A stretch of DNA of 64,000 bases, from assembly GCA_016794505.1 (NCBI GenBank), contig JAEUJZ010000092.1:1-64000 (forward strand), given 5' to 3'. Source of the stretch: Myxococcales bacterium (GTDB lineage Bacteria > Myxococcota_A > Polyangia > Palsa-1104 > JAEUJZ01). The position numbers and the translations under genes were made by a program. Position 1 is the first letter of the stretch; each line of letters starts with the position of its first letter. Below are positions 26,409 through 33,615 of the stretch, piece by piece. The notes under the pieces were generated by a model. That model was not told the DNA's origin, searched no databases, and saw only the letters and a program-made list of their open reading frames with translations.

Positions 26409-26907
26409 GACTTGAGCCCGTAAACAGCACGCCGACGATGAAGCCAAAACCAATGGCGACGATCAGCGAGAAAAAGATGTTGTCTCGCACTCGATCGCGC
26501 GTGTTGTCGAAGAAGCCGCCGCGCAGCTCACGCATGATCTGTGCGGTGCGACGCTCTAGCTCAGCCAAGAGCTGATCGACTCCGGGAGGTGCCGCCGCAT
26601 CGCCCGCGCGATCGGCACCACGCTCGGCCGTTCGGTTGGATCGCCCGCGTCCGCGCGTCGAACCATGAGCGGCCGGTACCGGCTCTGTGGCCACGCGATA
26701 CAGCTCTTCGAGCTGGCGGCGAATGAGTGCTTTGGTGCGCGCCGTGCGCTCAGCAATCAGCGCCACCACGCGGTCAAGGTCTCCGTCCGTGGCAGCCAAG
26801 GCCTCCTCATCGACCTCGCTCCATTCCGCTGCGATAACGGGTCGCAGCGACGCAAAAGCGCTGGCAAATGTGGCCTTACCAAAACCTAGAGCTTCATCCG
26901 CCATCAA
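26398..26907 (-). CDS. CsbD-like plus YqjD/ElaB (DUF883)-like membrane-anchored protein
   Basis: 169 residues. Residues ~25-70 (EWSEVDEEALAATDGDLDRVV and the helix after it) resemble the CsbD stress-protein domain. A Gly/Arg/Ala-rich linker follows. Residues ~110-165 resemble the C-terminal part of the YqjD/ElaB family: a coiled region (ELERRTAQIMRELR), DRVRDNIFFSLIVAIGFGFI and a Gly-rich C-terminal helix with a short basic end, the tail-anchor pattern. YqjD-like proteins bind ribosomes at the inner membrane in stationary phase. The combination of both halves in one chain is unusual. It starts the operon with the YqjE-like protein. Confidence 0.72.
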   Translation of the reverse strand: MMADEALGFGKATFASAFASLRPVIAAEWSEVDEEALAATDGDLDRVVALIAERTARTKALIRRQLEELYRVATEPVPAAHGSTRGRGRSNRTAERGADRAGDAAAPPGVDQLLAELERRTAQIMRELRGGFFDNTRDRVRDNIFFSLIVAIGFGFIVGVLFTGSSRGK

Positions 26908-27080
26908 GCTACCTCTCGTGTTCGTGCGGCGCGCGACGCAGCGACTTGTGGGGCCAAGACCGCCTGCCGGGCATGTTGCGTGATCGTATCGGAGTTGATC
27001 TTCACATGTCCACTGTTCCTCTTGACCGGACCATCGCGGGATTGGAAAACTGGTAGCATCCTTTCGTGTTTGGAGCGGGC

Positions 27081-27668
27081 ATGCCGACTGTCCTTCGCAC
27101 TCGATGGCCTCAGCACCTGCAGCCGCGTCGCGCCGCCCAAGCGCGCTGGCTGTGGGCGCCCCTTTGGGCCAGCGTGCTCTGCGCCAGCCTGCACTGTGGC
27201 AAAGATCCCGAGGTACGCGCCGTCGAGATCACCAAACAAGTCGACGCACTCTTCGCGCAGCACAAGTGGGAACAAGGCGAAAAGAAAGCCCAAGAGATCC
27301 TCGTACTGTCGGGCCTGTCTGCCCCGTCGCGCGACCAAGCCAAGCTGAAAGTCGATCAAGCGCGGTCCGAGCAACAAGCGCGGCAGCAGTACCAGCGCTT
27401 CGTTGGCAACAAGGACACCGATGCCGATGTTGCGATGGCTGCGTATCGCGATCTTCCCGAGACCTCGGTGTATCGCCAGCTTGGCCGCAGCGAGTTTGAG
27501 AAGCTGCGACCGACCTACGTGAGCGATCACATCGAAAAGGCCGAGTCCGCGCTGCAAAACGGCCGCTGCGCCGACCATAAGAGTCACGTGCAGCTGATCC
27601 TTGAGGTCGATGCCCAGAACCAAAAGGCCATGGACCTCGCGCGGAAGCCCTGCGCAAAAAAGGAATAG
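27081..27668 (+). CDS. lipoprotein with TPR-like helices
   Basis: 195 residues from the ATG at 27081, which has GGAG five bases upstream; a GTG at 27066 in frame is less likely. The leader is long and basic (RTRWPQHLQPRRAAQARW) before a hydrophobic stretch ending in ASLHCGKD, a lipobox-like site. The mature part is helical (EITKQVDALFAQHKWEQGEKKAQEIL... pattern), has charged A-rich helices suggestive of TPR repeats, and ends in a conserved-looking PCAKKE. It is likely an envelope lipoprotein scaffold. No family recognised. It ends 25 bases before the convergent sigma-54 activator gene. Confidence 0.62.
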   Translation: MPTVLRTRWPQHLQPRRAAQARWLWAPLWASVLCASLHCGKDPEVRAVEITKQVDALFAQHKWEQGEKKAQEILVLSGLSAPSRDQAKLKVDQARSEQQARQQYQRFVGNKDTDADVAMAAYRDLPETSVYRQLGRSEFEKLRPTYVSDHIEKAESALQNGRCADHKSHVQLILEVDAQNQKAMDLARKPCAKKE

Positions 27669-27693
27669 GGCCTCCCCTCGTTCTCGCTCGTCG

Positions 27694-29253
27694 CTAGGGC
27701 GACGTGAAGCGTCCGCGGGCGATTCCTAGCTTCCGCATCTTGCTCTGCAGCGTCGTCGGCTTGATGCCAAGCAGCGCCGCCGCTCCCTGCTCGCCATAGA
27801 TCTGTCCGCGACTGGCTTGCAGAGCCCGCTCGATGGTCTGACGCAGCGCGACATCTAGACGGACAACGCCCTCGTCGCGTGGCGGGCTCGCTGGCTGTGG
27901 GCTCGCGCTGATCGCAAACTCGGGCGGCAAGACCAAGGGCTCGCGTCCGGGAGTCAGGATCAGTGCGCGCTCTAGCAGGTTCTCAAGCTCGCGCACATTG
28001 CCGGGCCATGCGTGTCGCAGCAGTCGATCGATGACTTCGGGCGAAAAGCGCGGCGGCTGTCGCCCGTGTCGCTGCGCCAAGCGCTCAAGCAGCGTCTCGG
28101 CCAGCACCGGCAGATCGGCCAGCCGTTCCCGCAAGGGCGGCAACAGAATGGGAAAGATGTTGAGTCGATAGTAGAGGTCCGAGCGAAACGTTCCGCGCTC
28201 GATCATCTGTTCAAGGGGCTGATGGGTGGCCGCGATCAGCCGCACGTCGACGCTGTACGTGCTCTCGCCGCCCACTCGTTCAATCTCGCCCTCTTGCAGC
28301 ACGCGCAGCAGCTTGGCCTGGGCGCGCGGCGGAAGCTCGGCCACTTCGTCCAGAAGCAGCGTCCCACCGTGTGCGCGCTCAAAGAGCCCGCGGTGCTGCG
28401 TGCTCGCTCCGGTAAACGCGCCTCTCTCGTGGCCAAAGAGCGTGCTCTCTAACAACCCCTCGGGCAGAGCGCCGCAGTTGACGCGCAGAAACGGTCGGTT
28501 CACCCGCGCCGACAGTCGATGGATTCGCCGCGCGATGACCTCTTTTCCCGTGCCTGATTCACCGCGCAACAGCACCGTGGTGTCGTGCCCGGCGACCAAA
28601 TCCACCAGCGACAGAATGCGCCGGCTGGCTTCACTGACGCTCACCAGTCGCTCGGGCTCGCTGACGCGCTGTAGCTCGCTGCGCAGGTGCTGCGTCTCGA
28701 CGTGGGCACGACGCGACAGGCTCGCGATGCGCTCGACCAAAAGGAGGTGACGCCAGGCCACGCGCAGCAGGTTGGCCATCGCATCCTTCAGCTCGGGCGT
28801 CAACCCCGGCTCTGGACGGTCCAAGCCCACGGCCGCATACCCGACTAGAACGCCTTCGGCTTGGAACGGCACCACGACGATCTCGGACGTGCGCGGATCG
28901 CCCAGCCAGGCGCGAACGACAGACCGCGGCAGGACGTCAAACGGAATCTCGCCGGTCGCCCGCGGTCGCCGGGCATAGTGCCGCGCGCCGGACACATCAC
29001 TCTCGGACAGCGCAACATCCCCCAGCGCGCGAACCGTCTGACTAGCCGTTGCTGAAGGGTGTTCTGGGTCGAATACCGAAGCACCAAACGTGGCGTCTCG
29101 GCCCTGACCATCTCGCTTGCCCAGTTCGAACCAGCGAAGCGGCACGTGACGACGCACCGCCTGCACGAACGCGCGTCCGGTAGCCGGGATGGTATGCACG
29201 CCGCTCAGCGCATCGGCTAGCTCCCCCAGCAGCAAGATGTAGCGACCTGGCAT
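27694..29253 (-). CDS. sigma-54-dependent activator with N-terminal GAF-like sensor
   Basis: 519 residues from the ATG at 29253, directly behind a promoter; an open frame to 29370 is non-coding in look. Residues ~1-170 resemble a GAF-type sensor. The AAA+ domain (~210-440) has Walker A GESGTGKE, the sigma-54-contact loop GAFTGA and Walker B (LLLDEVAEL). A Fis-type helix-turn-helix ends the protein (EQGAAALLGIKPTTLQSKM). It should bind upstream DNA and open sigma-54 promoters in response to a small signal. The ferredoxin diverges from it 200 bases away, a possible target. The start is next to a dyad, which suggests autoregulation. Confidence 0.92.
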   Translation of the reverse strand: MPGRYILLLGELADALSGVHTIPATGRAFVQAVRRHVPLRWFELGKRDGQGRDATFGASVFDPEHPSATASQTVRALGDVALSESDVSGARHYARRPRATGEIPFDVLPRSVVRAWLGDPRTSEIVVVPFQAEGVLVGYAAVGLDRPEPGLTPELKDAMANLLRVAWRHLLLVERIASLSRRAHVETQHLRSELQRVSEPERLVSVSEASRRILSLVDLVAGHDTTVLLRGESGTGKEVIARRIHRLSARVNRPFLRVNCGALPEGLLESTLFGHERGAFTGASTQHRGLFERAHGGTLLLDEVAELPPRAQAKLLRVLQEGEIERVGGESTYSVDVRLIAATHQPLEQMIERGTFRSDLYYRLNIFPILLPPLRERLADLPVLAETLLERLAQRHGRQPPRFSPEVIDRLLRHAWPGNVRELENLLERALILTPGREPLVLPPEFAISASPQPASPPRDEGVVRLDVALRQTIERALQASRGQIYGEQGAAALLGIKPTTLQSKMRKLGIARGRFTSP

Positions 29254-29279
29254 GGCGCCACCATTATATCGGTGGCACC
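29254..29279. promoter_or_regulatory. 9-bp imperfect dyad at the activator's start codon
   Basis: Arms GGCGCCACC (29254-29262) and GGTGGCACC (29271-29279) pair at eight of nine positions around an 8-base AT-rich loop. The repeat abuts the ATG of the sigma-54 activator and overlaps its -10 element, so a bound repressor would block transcription. In the RNA the same repeat would form a hairpin at the 5' end only if the transcript starts upstream of it. Confidence 0.45.
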
Positions 29280-29292
29280 GAGCAGTCGTCAG
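29263..29292 (-). promoter_or_regulatory. sigma-70-type promoter of the sigma-54 activator
   Basis: On the minus strand, CTGACG (29292-29287) is followed by an 18-base spacer and a perfect TATAAT (29268-29263). Only nine bases separate TATAAT from the ATG at 29253, so the mRNA probably begins within three bases of the start codon (leaderless). This fits the absence of a Shine-Dalgarno sequence. Confidence 0.55.
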
Positions 29293-29454
29293 CGCCGACA
29301 CCGAGATTTCGTTGCGGGCCAAACCGCGCCCACGCAAGCCCGCGAAATCATCCGGTTTCCAGCACGGCACGAAGCCTGCTGTGTCCTATTCGCAGAAACG
29401 CGCGCCCGCTGCGGTCTCGTTCGACCCCCAGCCGGCGATCCAGCGGAGGAGAGC

Positions 29455-29748
29455 ATGGCCTACGTGATCACAGAACCGTGTCTGGGCGTCTGCGACGTGT
29501 CCTGCGTCAAGGTCTGCCCGGTTGACTGCATCCACGGCCCCAAGTCAGTCCGTGAGATCGAAGACATCCGCGAGTCAAACCGCAAGACCGTCCTCGCCAA
29601 AGTGCAGATGTACATCGATCCCGATGCCTGCATCGACTGCGGCGCGTGCGAGCCCGAGTGTCCAGTCGACGCCATTTTTGAAGCGGACAGCGTGCCGGCC
29701 AAGTGGCGCGCGTACACCGAAAAGAACGCCGCCTATTTCCGTCGCTAG
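29455..29748 (+). CDS. ferredoxin with two Fe-S clusters (7Fe/8Fe type)
   Basis: 97 residues from an ATG with GGAGGAGA five bases upstream. The first cluster region is CLGVCDVSCVKVCPVDCIHG, the second CIDCGACEPECPVDAI. This is the bacterial-type fold with a shorter loop and a ~20-residue insertion between the two motifs (KSVREIEDIRESNRKTVLAK). The first region carries an extra Cys at CLGVC, so it could hold a 3Fe-4S or 4Fe-4S cluster as in Fdx from Azotobacter, with one 4Fe-4S in the second. It carries electrons in the cytoplasm; partners here are unclear, though the di-iron desaturase-like protein would need such a donor. It is transcribed away from the sigma-54 activator. Confidence 0.94.
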   Translation: MAYVITEPCLGVCDVSCVKVCPVDCIHGPKSVREIEDIRESNRKTVLAKVQMYIDPDACIDCGACEPECPVDAIFEADSVPAKWRAYTEKNAAYFRR

Positions 29749-29763
29749 CCCCCTCGCCCGTCG

Positions 29764-30606
29764 CTAGTACTTGTAGAAGCCCCGCCCGGCTTTTCGGCCC
29801 AGCCAACCAGCCGCTACGTAATTTCTCAGAAGCGGCGCAGGCCGGTACTTATCTTCACCTAGCTCGCGATGCAGGACCTCAGCGATGGCCAAGCAGGTGT
29901 CCAGGCCAATCAGATCGGCCAGAGTGAACGGGCCCATCGGGTGGTTCAGGCCGAGCTTGATGGCCTTGTCGATGTCCTCGACCGTCCCCAGGCCTTCGGC
30001 CAAGGCAAAGCAGGCTTCGTTTAGAAACGGAATCAGCAGCCGGTTGACGATGAAGCCCGGCACATCCCGCGCGGTCACCACTTCTTTTCCCAGGCTGCGC
30101 GCGATCTCGACCGTGGTCAGATAGGTCGCATCGCTCGTCTGCAGACCGCGAATGATCTCGACCAAGGTCATAAGCGGCACCGGGTTCATAAAGTGCATGC
30201 CGATGACCTGCTCGGGCCGCTTGGTCGCCGCGGCCAGAAGCGTGATCGAGATCGACGACGTGTTCGTGGCCAGAATCGCCTGGGGTGCCAGCGCGCGATC
30301 GATCTCGGTGAAGATCTTCTTCTTCAGCTCTTGGTTTTCGGTCGCGGCTTCGACGACCAAGTCGCAGTCACCGAGCGCGGCATAGTCCCCAGCCGGCGTG
30401 ATCCGCGAAAGCAGACCCTCGCGTTGTTCCGCCGCGAGCTTGCCTTTTTGCACCAGCTTTTCGAGCGCGCTACCGATCTTGCCTTTGCCGCGCGTGGCCA
30501 CGTCCAGCGAGACATCGAGCAGCACAACGGGATGCCCGCGATCCGCGGCCACCTGCGCGATGCCTCCTCCCATTTGTCCCGCACCCACCACTCCGATCTT
30601 CTTCAT
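29764..30606 (-). CDS. 3-hydroxybutyryl-CoA dehydrogenase
   Basis: 280 residues from the ATG at 30606, two bases after the thiolase stop (TAGCCATG). The NAD-binding loop is VGAGQMGGGIAQ, the catalytic His is in HFMNPVPLM, and the FIVNRLLIPFLNEA and LGLNHPMGPFTLADLIGLD motifs are all present. The length matches single-domain bacterial enzymes of short-chain acyl-CoA metabolism. It oxidises 3-hydroxyacyl-CoA with NAD. Together with the upstream thiolase it gives two steps of butyrate or polyhydroxybutyrate-type metabolism or beta-oxidation; the crotonase and acyl-CoA dehydrogenase steps are not in this window. Confidence 0.96.
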   Translation of the reverse strand: MKKIGVVGAGQMGGGIAQVAADRGHPVVLLDVSLDVATRGKGKIGSALEKLVQKGKLAAEQREGLLSRITPAGDYAALGDCDLVVEAATENQELKKKIFTEIDRALAPQAILATNTSSISITLLAAATKRPEQVIGMHFMNPVPLMTLVEIIRGLQTSDATYLTTVEIARSLGKEVVTARDVPGFIVNRLLIPFLNEACFALAEGLGTVEDIDKAIKLGLNHPMGPFTLADLIGLDTCLAIAEVLHRELGEDKYRPAPLLRNYVAAGWLGRKAGRGFYKY

Positions 30607-30608
30607 GG

Positions 30609-31829
30609 CTACACTCGCTCCACAACCAGCGCGATGCCTTCGCCACCGCCGATACACAGCGACACCACACCGCGCTTTTGGTCGCGTGCCTGCAGCGCAT
30701 AAAGCAGCGTCACCAGCAGCCGACAGCCCGACGCACCGATGGGGTGCCCAAGTGCAACCGCCCCACCGTGAACGTTCACTTTGCTCGCGTCCAGACCCAG
30801 AAGCTGGTTGTTGGCCAGCGCCACCACGGCGAACGCTTCGTTGATCTCGAACAGATCGATGTCCGCCGCCGACAGCCCAGCACGAGCCAGGGCTTTTTCG
30901 ATCGAGCCGGCCGGCGCCGTCGTGAACCACTCGGGAGCCTGCGCGTGATGGCCATAGCCACGAATCCGCGCCAGCGGTGTCAGCCCGCGGCGACGGGCCT
31001 CGGCCGCCGACATCAGAAGCACGGCCGCTGCCCCGTCATTGATCTTGGATGCATTCGCTGCCGTGACGGTCCCGTCTTTCTCAAACGCCGGACGCAGCGT
31101 CCCCATCTTGCCCAGATCGGCGCGACCCGGTTCTTCGTCGAGCGACACGATCTTCGGTGGGCCCTTCTTTTGCGGGACTTCCACCTTGACGATCTCGGCG
31201 TCGAACTTGCCCTCTTTCTGCGCCGCCAGAGCCCGTCGGTACGACTCGGCAGCGAAGGCATCTTGTGTGGCGCGATCGATCTTTTTCTCTCGCGCGCAGA
31301 GCTCAGCCGCCGAGCCCATGTGGAAGTTGTTGTACGGATCCCACAGGCCATCGAAGATCATGCCGTCGGTGGCCTGCTGATGTCCCATGCGATAGCCATT
31401 GCGCGCCCCTAGCAGGTAATAGGGCACGTTGCTCATCGACTCCATACCGCCGGCCACCGCGATCTCGGTATCCCCCAGCGCAATGCCCTGAGCCGCGCTG
31501 ATCACTGCCTTGAGGCCCGATCCGCAGACCTTGTTGATTGTCTGACAGGGCACCGCCGTCGGCAGTCCTGCGCGAATGGCCGCCTGACGGGCCGGCGCTT
31601 GTCCCTGCCCGGCTTGCAGGACGCAGCCCATGCTCAGATCGCCCACGTCTTTGCCTTCGACGCCCGCCCGCTGCAGCGCGGCTTTGATCGCCGTTGCGCC
31701 CAGGTCGGCCGCCGCAAGCGATGCCAGCTCGCCGCCAAAGCTGCCGATGGGCGTACGGGCTGCGCTGACAATCACGACCTCTCGGCCCAGTGGACCGTGG
31801 GCATCTCCCTTCGTTCCTGCGCTCGTCAT
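30609..31829 (-). CDS. acetyl-CoA acetyltransferase (thiolase)
   Basis: 406 residues from the ATG at 31829, with GGAGGAA upstream; longer upstream frames lack a ribosome-binding site. The nucleophile Cys is in NKVCGSGLK, the GHPIGASGCR loop carries the His, and the second active-site Cys is in CIGGGEGIAL. The N-terminal VIVSAARTPIGSFGG is standard. The enzyme condenses two acetyl-CoA or cleaves 3-ketoacyl-CoA. It is the first gene of the two-gene operon with the dehydrogenase. A long loop between residues ~200 and 250 is slightly enlarged. The biosynthetic or degradative direction cannot be told. Confidence 0.96.
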   Translation of the reverse strand: MTSAGTKGDAHGPLGREVVIVSAARTPIGSFGGELASLAAADLGATAIKAALQRAGVEGKDVGDLSMGCVLQAGQGQAPARQAAIRAGLPTAVPCQTINKVCGSGLKAVISAAQGIALGDTEIAVAGGMESMSNVPYYLLGARNGYRMGHQQATDGMIFDGLWDPYNNFHMGSAAELCAREKKIDRATQDAFAAESYRRALAAQKEGKFDAEIVKVEVPQKKGPPKIVSLDEEPGRADLGKMGTLRPAFEKDGTVTAANASKINDGAAAVLLMSAAEARRRGLTPLARIRGYGHHAQAPEWFTTAPAGSIEKALARAGLSAADIDLFEINEAFAVVALANNQLLGLDASKVNVHGGAVALGHPIGASGCRLLVTLLYALQARDQKRGVVSLCIGGGEGIALVVERV

Positions 31830-31968
31830 CTGTCTGATTCCTCCGGCAGGCAATCTATCACGCCACGGCAACCGCGGGCAGTCGGCACGCAAAGGCCTTG
31901 GGAAGAGCCCCTCCGACGCGGTATGCTGACCAGCGGCGCTCTTTGACTCGCGCTTTTGAGAGGAACCT

Positions 31969-33567
31969 ATGCAGCCGCTGTTTCGAGTGTCCATGATTGC
32001 GTTCGGCCTCGCCGGAGCTGCGCTGGTGGCGCACGCACAGAACCAGAACATCGAGACCACCAAGGTCTTTCGCAGTCCGCGCGGAGAAGTGGTCACGCTG
32101 GTGCTGCTCAAGCCCATTGCCGAGGGCAACGCCATCATTCAAGTCACGGGCACCAAGAGCCCGTTGGAAGGCCTGGCCCTGCCCTACAAGCGCTCTAGCA
32201 GCGGACAGACCGACGCGTTTACGACGCAGTGGCGGGGGCGGTCGTTTTCGTTTGTGCAGCAGCACACGCACCATCGCGAGCGCTGGGAGCTCTACGTTCC
32301 CGGCGATCTGCGTAACAGCCATCCCCTCAACTTCGACGAGGCGGCCAGCAAGTCGGCGAACGCGCAGGCCATCGTGGCCTTGCACGACAAACAGAAAGCC
32401 GACGGCACCCTCGCTCGCTTCGCCAACTTCCAGCGCAAAGACGAACAGGCCGAGCATGAAAAGTCGCTCGCTGAAGCGACGGCCGAAGCCGACAGCGCCT
32501 GTGGCACCAAGCTGCGCGCTCAGATCGCGTGGCCATCGATCAGCGACGAGGTGATTAAGAAGTACTCGGTCAGCAGTTTTTGTTCGACGCCGCTTGGCAG
32601 CTTGGCGTCGCTGTGCAAGCGCTCGCCCGTCGCTGCGACGTATGTGCGCGACAAGGTCAAAGAGCTGACCTGCACCTGGGGAGGCCCGCACAAGCTGGCC
32701 CTAAACGGCAGCAAGCTCGACCTCAGCGTCGATCCCGAAAAGCCCAACCAAGACGACTTCACCCGCGAGACGCTGGAAGCGCTGGAGGTTGCGCCCGCGC
32801 TGCCCAAGCCAACCGGCGATGCGCCGCCCTGGGGCGACGGACGCACGCTGGGACAGCGCATCATGCTGGCCCAGGCAGGGGTCTGCAGCGATGGGAAAGG
32901 ACACTATGTGCTGCATATCGAGGGGCCCAGCTCCACGACGCAGCTATTTTACGGCGATGGCAAGCGCATGACCCGCGTGCCCCTGGTCGAGGCCATCGGC
33001 AGCGCGATGTTTCTTGAGCCGCGCTTCTACAATCCCGATGCCAACCCCAGCTTCCGCGGAGCCGATATCCGCGTGCATTCCGCCGTCGACTTCGATGCCC
33101 AGAAGGGCACCTGCGCCGTCCGCTGTGGCACGCAGCGCACCGAGCTACGCCTGCTGCCGCACGACAAGGCTCTTGAGCTTCTGACGGCTGCAGCCTTGGC
33201 CCCCATCCCGGCCTTGCGCACCCCGCATGCCCTGGCTCGCGATGAGCGCGGCAACTACTACTACGTCGACAAGGGCTCGACGCCCGCCACCGCAAGCTCG
33301 TTCCGGCTGTACATGGGGCCAAAGGGCAACATGAAGCTGCAAAAGATGACCAACGTCGTCTCGGACTCGCAGGGCGAGATCTTTTCGACCAAGACCGGCG
33401 ATCTGCGACTCATCGTTGGCCCCAACGGGACGCAGTCAACCTGGGTCAAAGGCCCCGCCCGCACCAGCCTGCTTGCCGTTCCGGTCCAGGAAAACCTGCG
33501 CATGATCTGGACCGAGCTTGGCGTCTATGCGGGCGAAAAGCGCAGCAATCCCTGCGACGATCTATAG
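31969..33567 (+). CDS. large secreted protein of unknown function
   Basis: 532 residues. A signal peptide (MIAFGLAGAALVAHAQN) has a normal AxA cleavage site, so the protein is exported to the periplasm. The mature sequence is beta-rich in the first 100 residues, helical around residues 110-180 and beta-rich again, with conserved-looking Cys pairs (CGTKLRAQ...FCSTPLGSLASLCKRSP; CTWGG; CAVRCGTQRTE). It has no membrane anchor or known enzyme motif. I do not recognise the family. A GAGAGGAA ribosome-binding site precedes the ATG. It is divergent from the thiolase operon by 139 bases, and convergent with the LtaS-like gene. Confidence 0.72.
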   Translation: MQPLFRVSMIAFGLAGAALVAHAQNQNIETTKVFRSPRGEVVTLVLLKPIAEGNAIIQVTGTKSPLEGLALPYKRSSSGQTDAFTTQWRGRSFSFVQQHTHHRERWELYVPGDLRNSHPLNFDEAASKSANAQAIVALHDKQKADGTLARFANFQRKDEQAEHEKSLAEATAEADSACGTKLRAQIAWPSISDEVIKKYSVSSFCSTPLGSLASLCKRSPVAATYVRDKVKELTCTWGGPHKLALNGSKLDLSVDPEKPNQDDFTRETLEALEVAPALPKPTGDAPPWGDGRTLGQRIMLAQAGVCSDGKGHYVLHIEGPSSTTQLFYGDGKRMTRVPLVEAIGSAMFLEPRFYNPDANPSFRGADIRVHSAVDFDAQKGTCAVRCGTQRTELRLLPHDKALELLTAAALAPIPALRTPHALARDERGNYYYVDKGSTPATASSFRLYMGPKGNMKLQKMTNVVSDSQGEIFSTKTGDLRLIVGPNGTQSTWVKGPARTSLLAVPVQENLRMIWTELGVYAGEKRSNPCDDL

Positions 33568-33615
33568 CCCTCGCCCCCCCGCAGCAACGCCCCTCCACCA
33601 CTCTGCAGTGGCTGC

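Noticed and set aside
29274..29290. Possible sigma-54 site starting TGGCAC
   Set aside because: The GC/TTGC half is missing at the required distance, and a sigma-70-type promoter explains the region better.
33598..33611. CCACT-CTGC-AGTGG hairpin between convergent genes
   Set aside because: Only five base pairs and no T-run; too weak to call a terminator.
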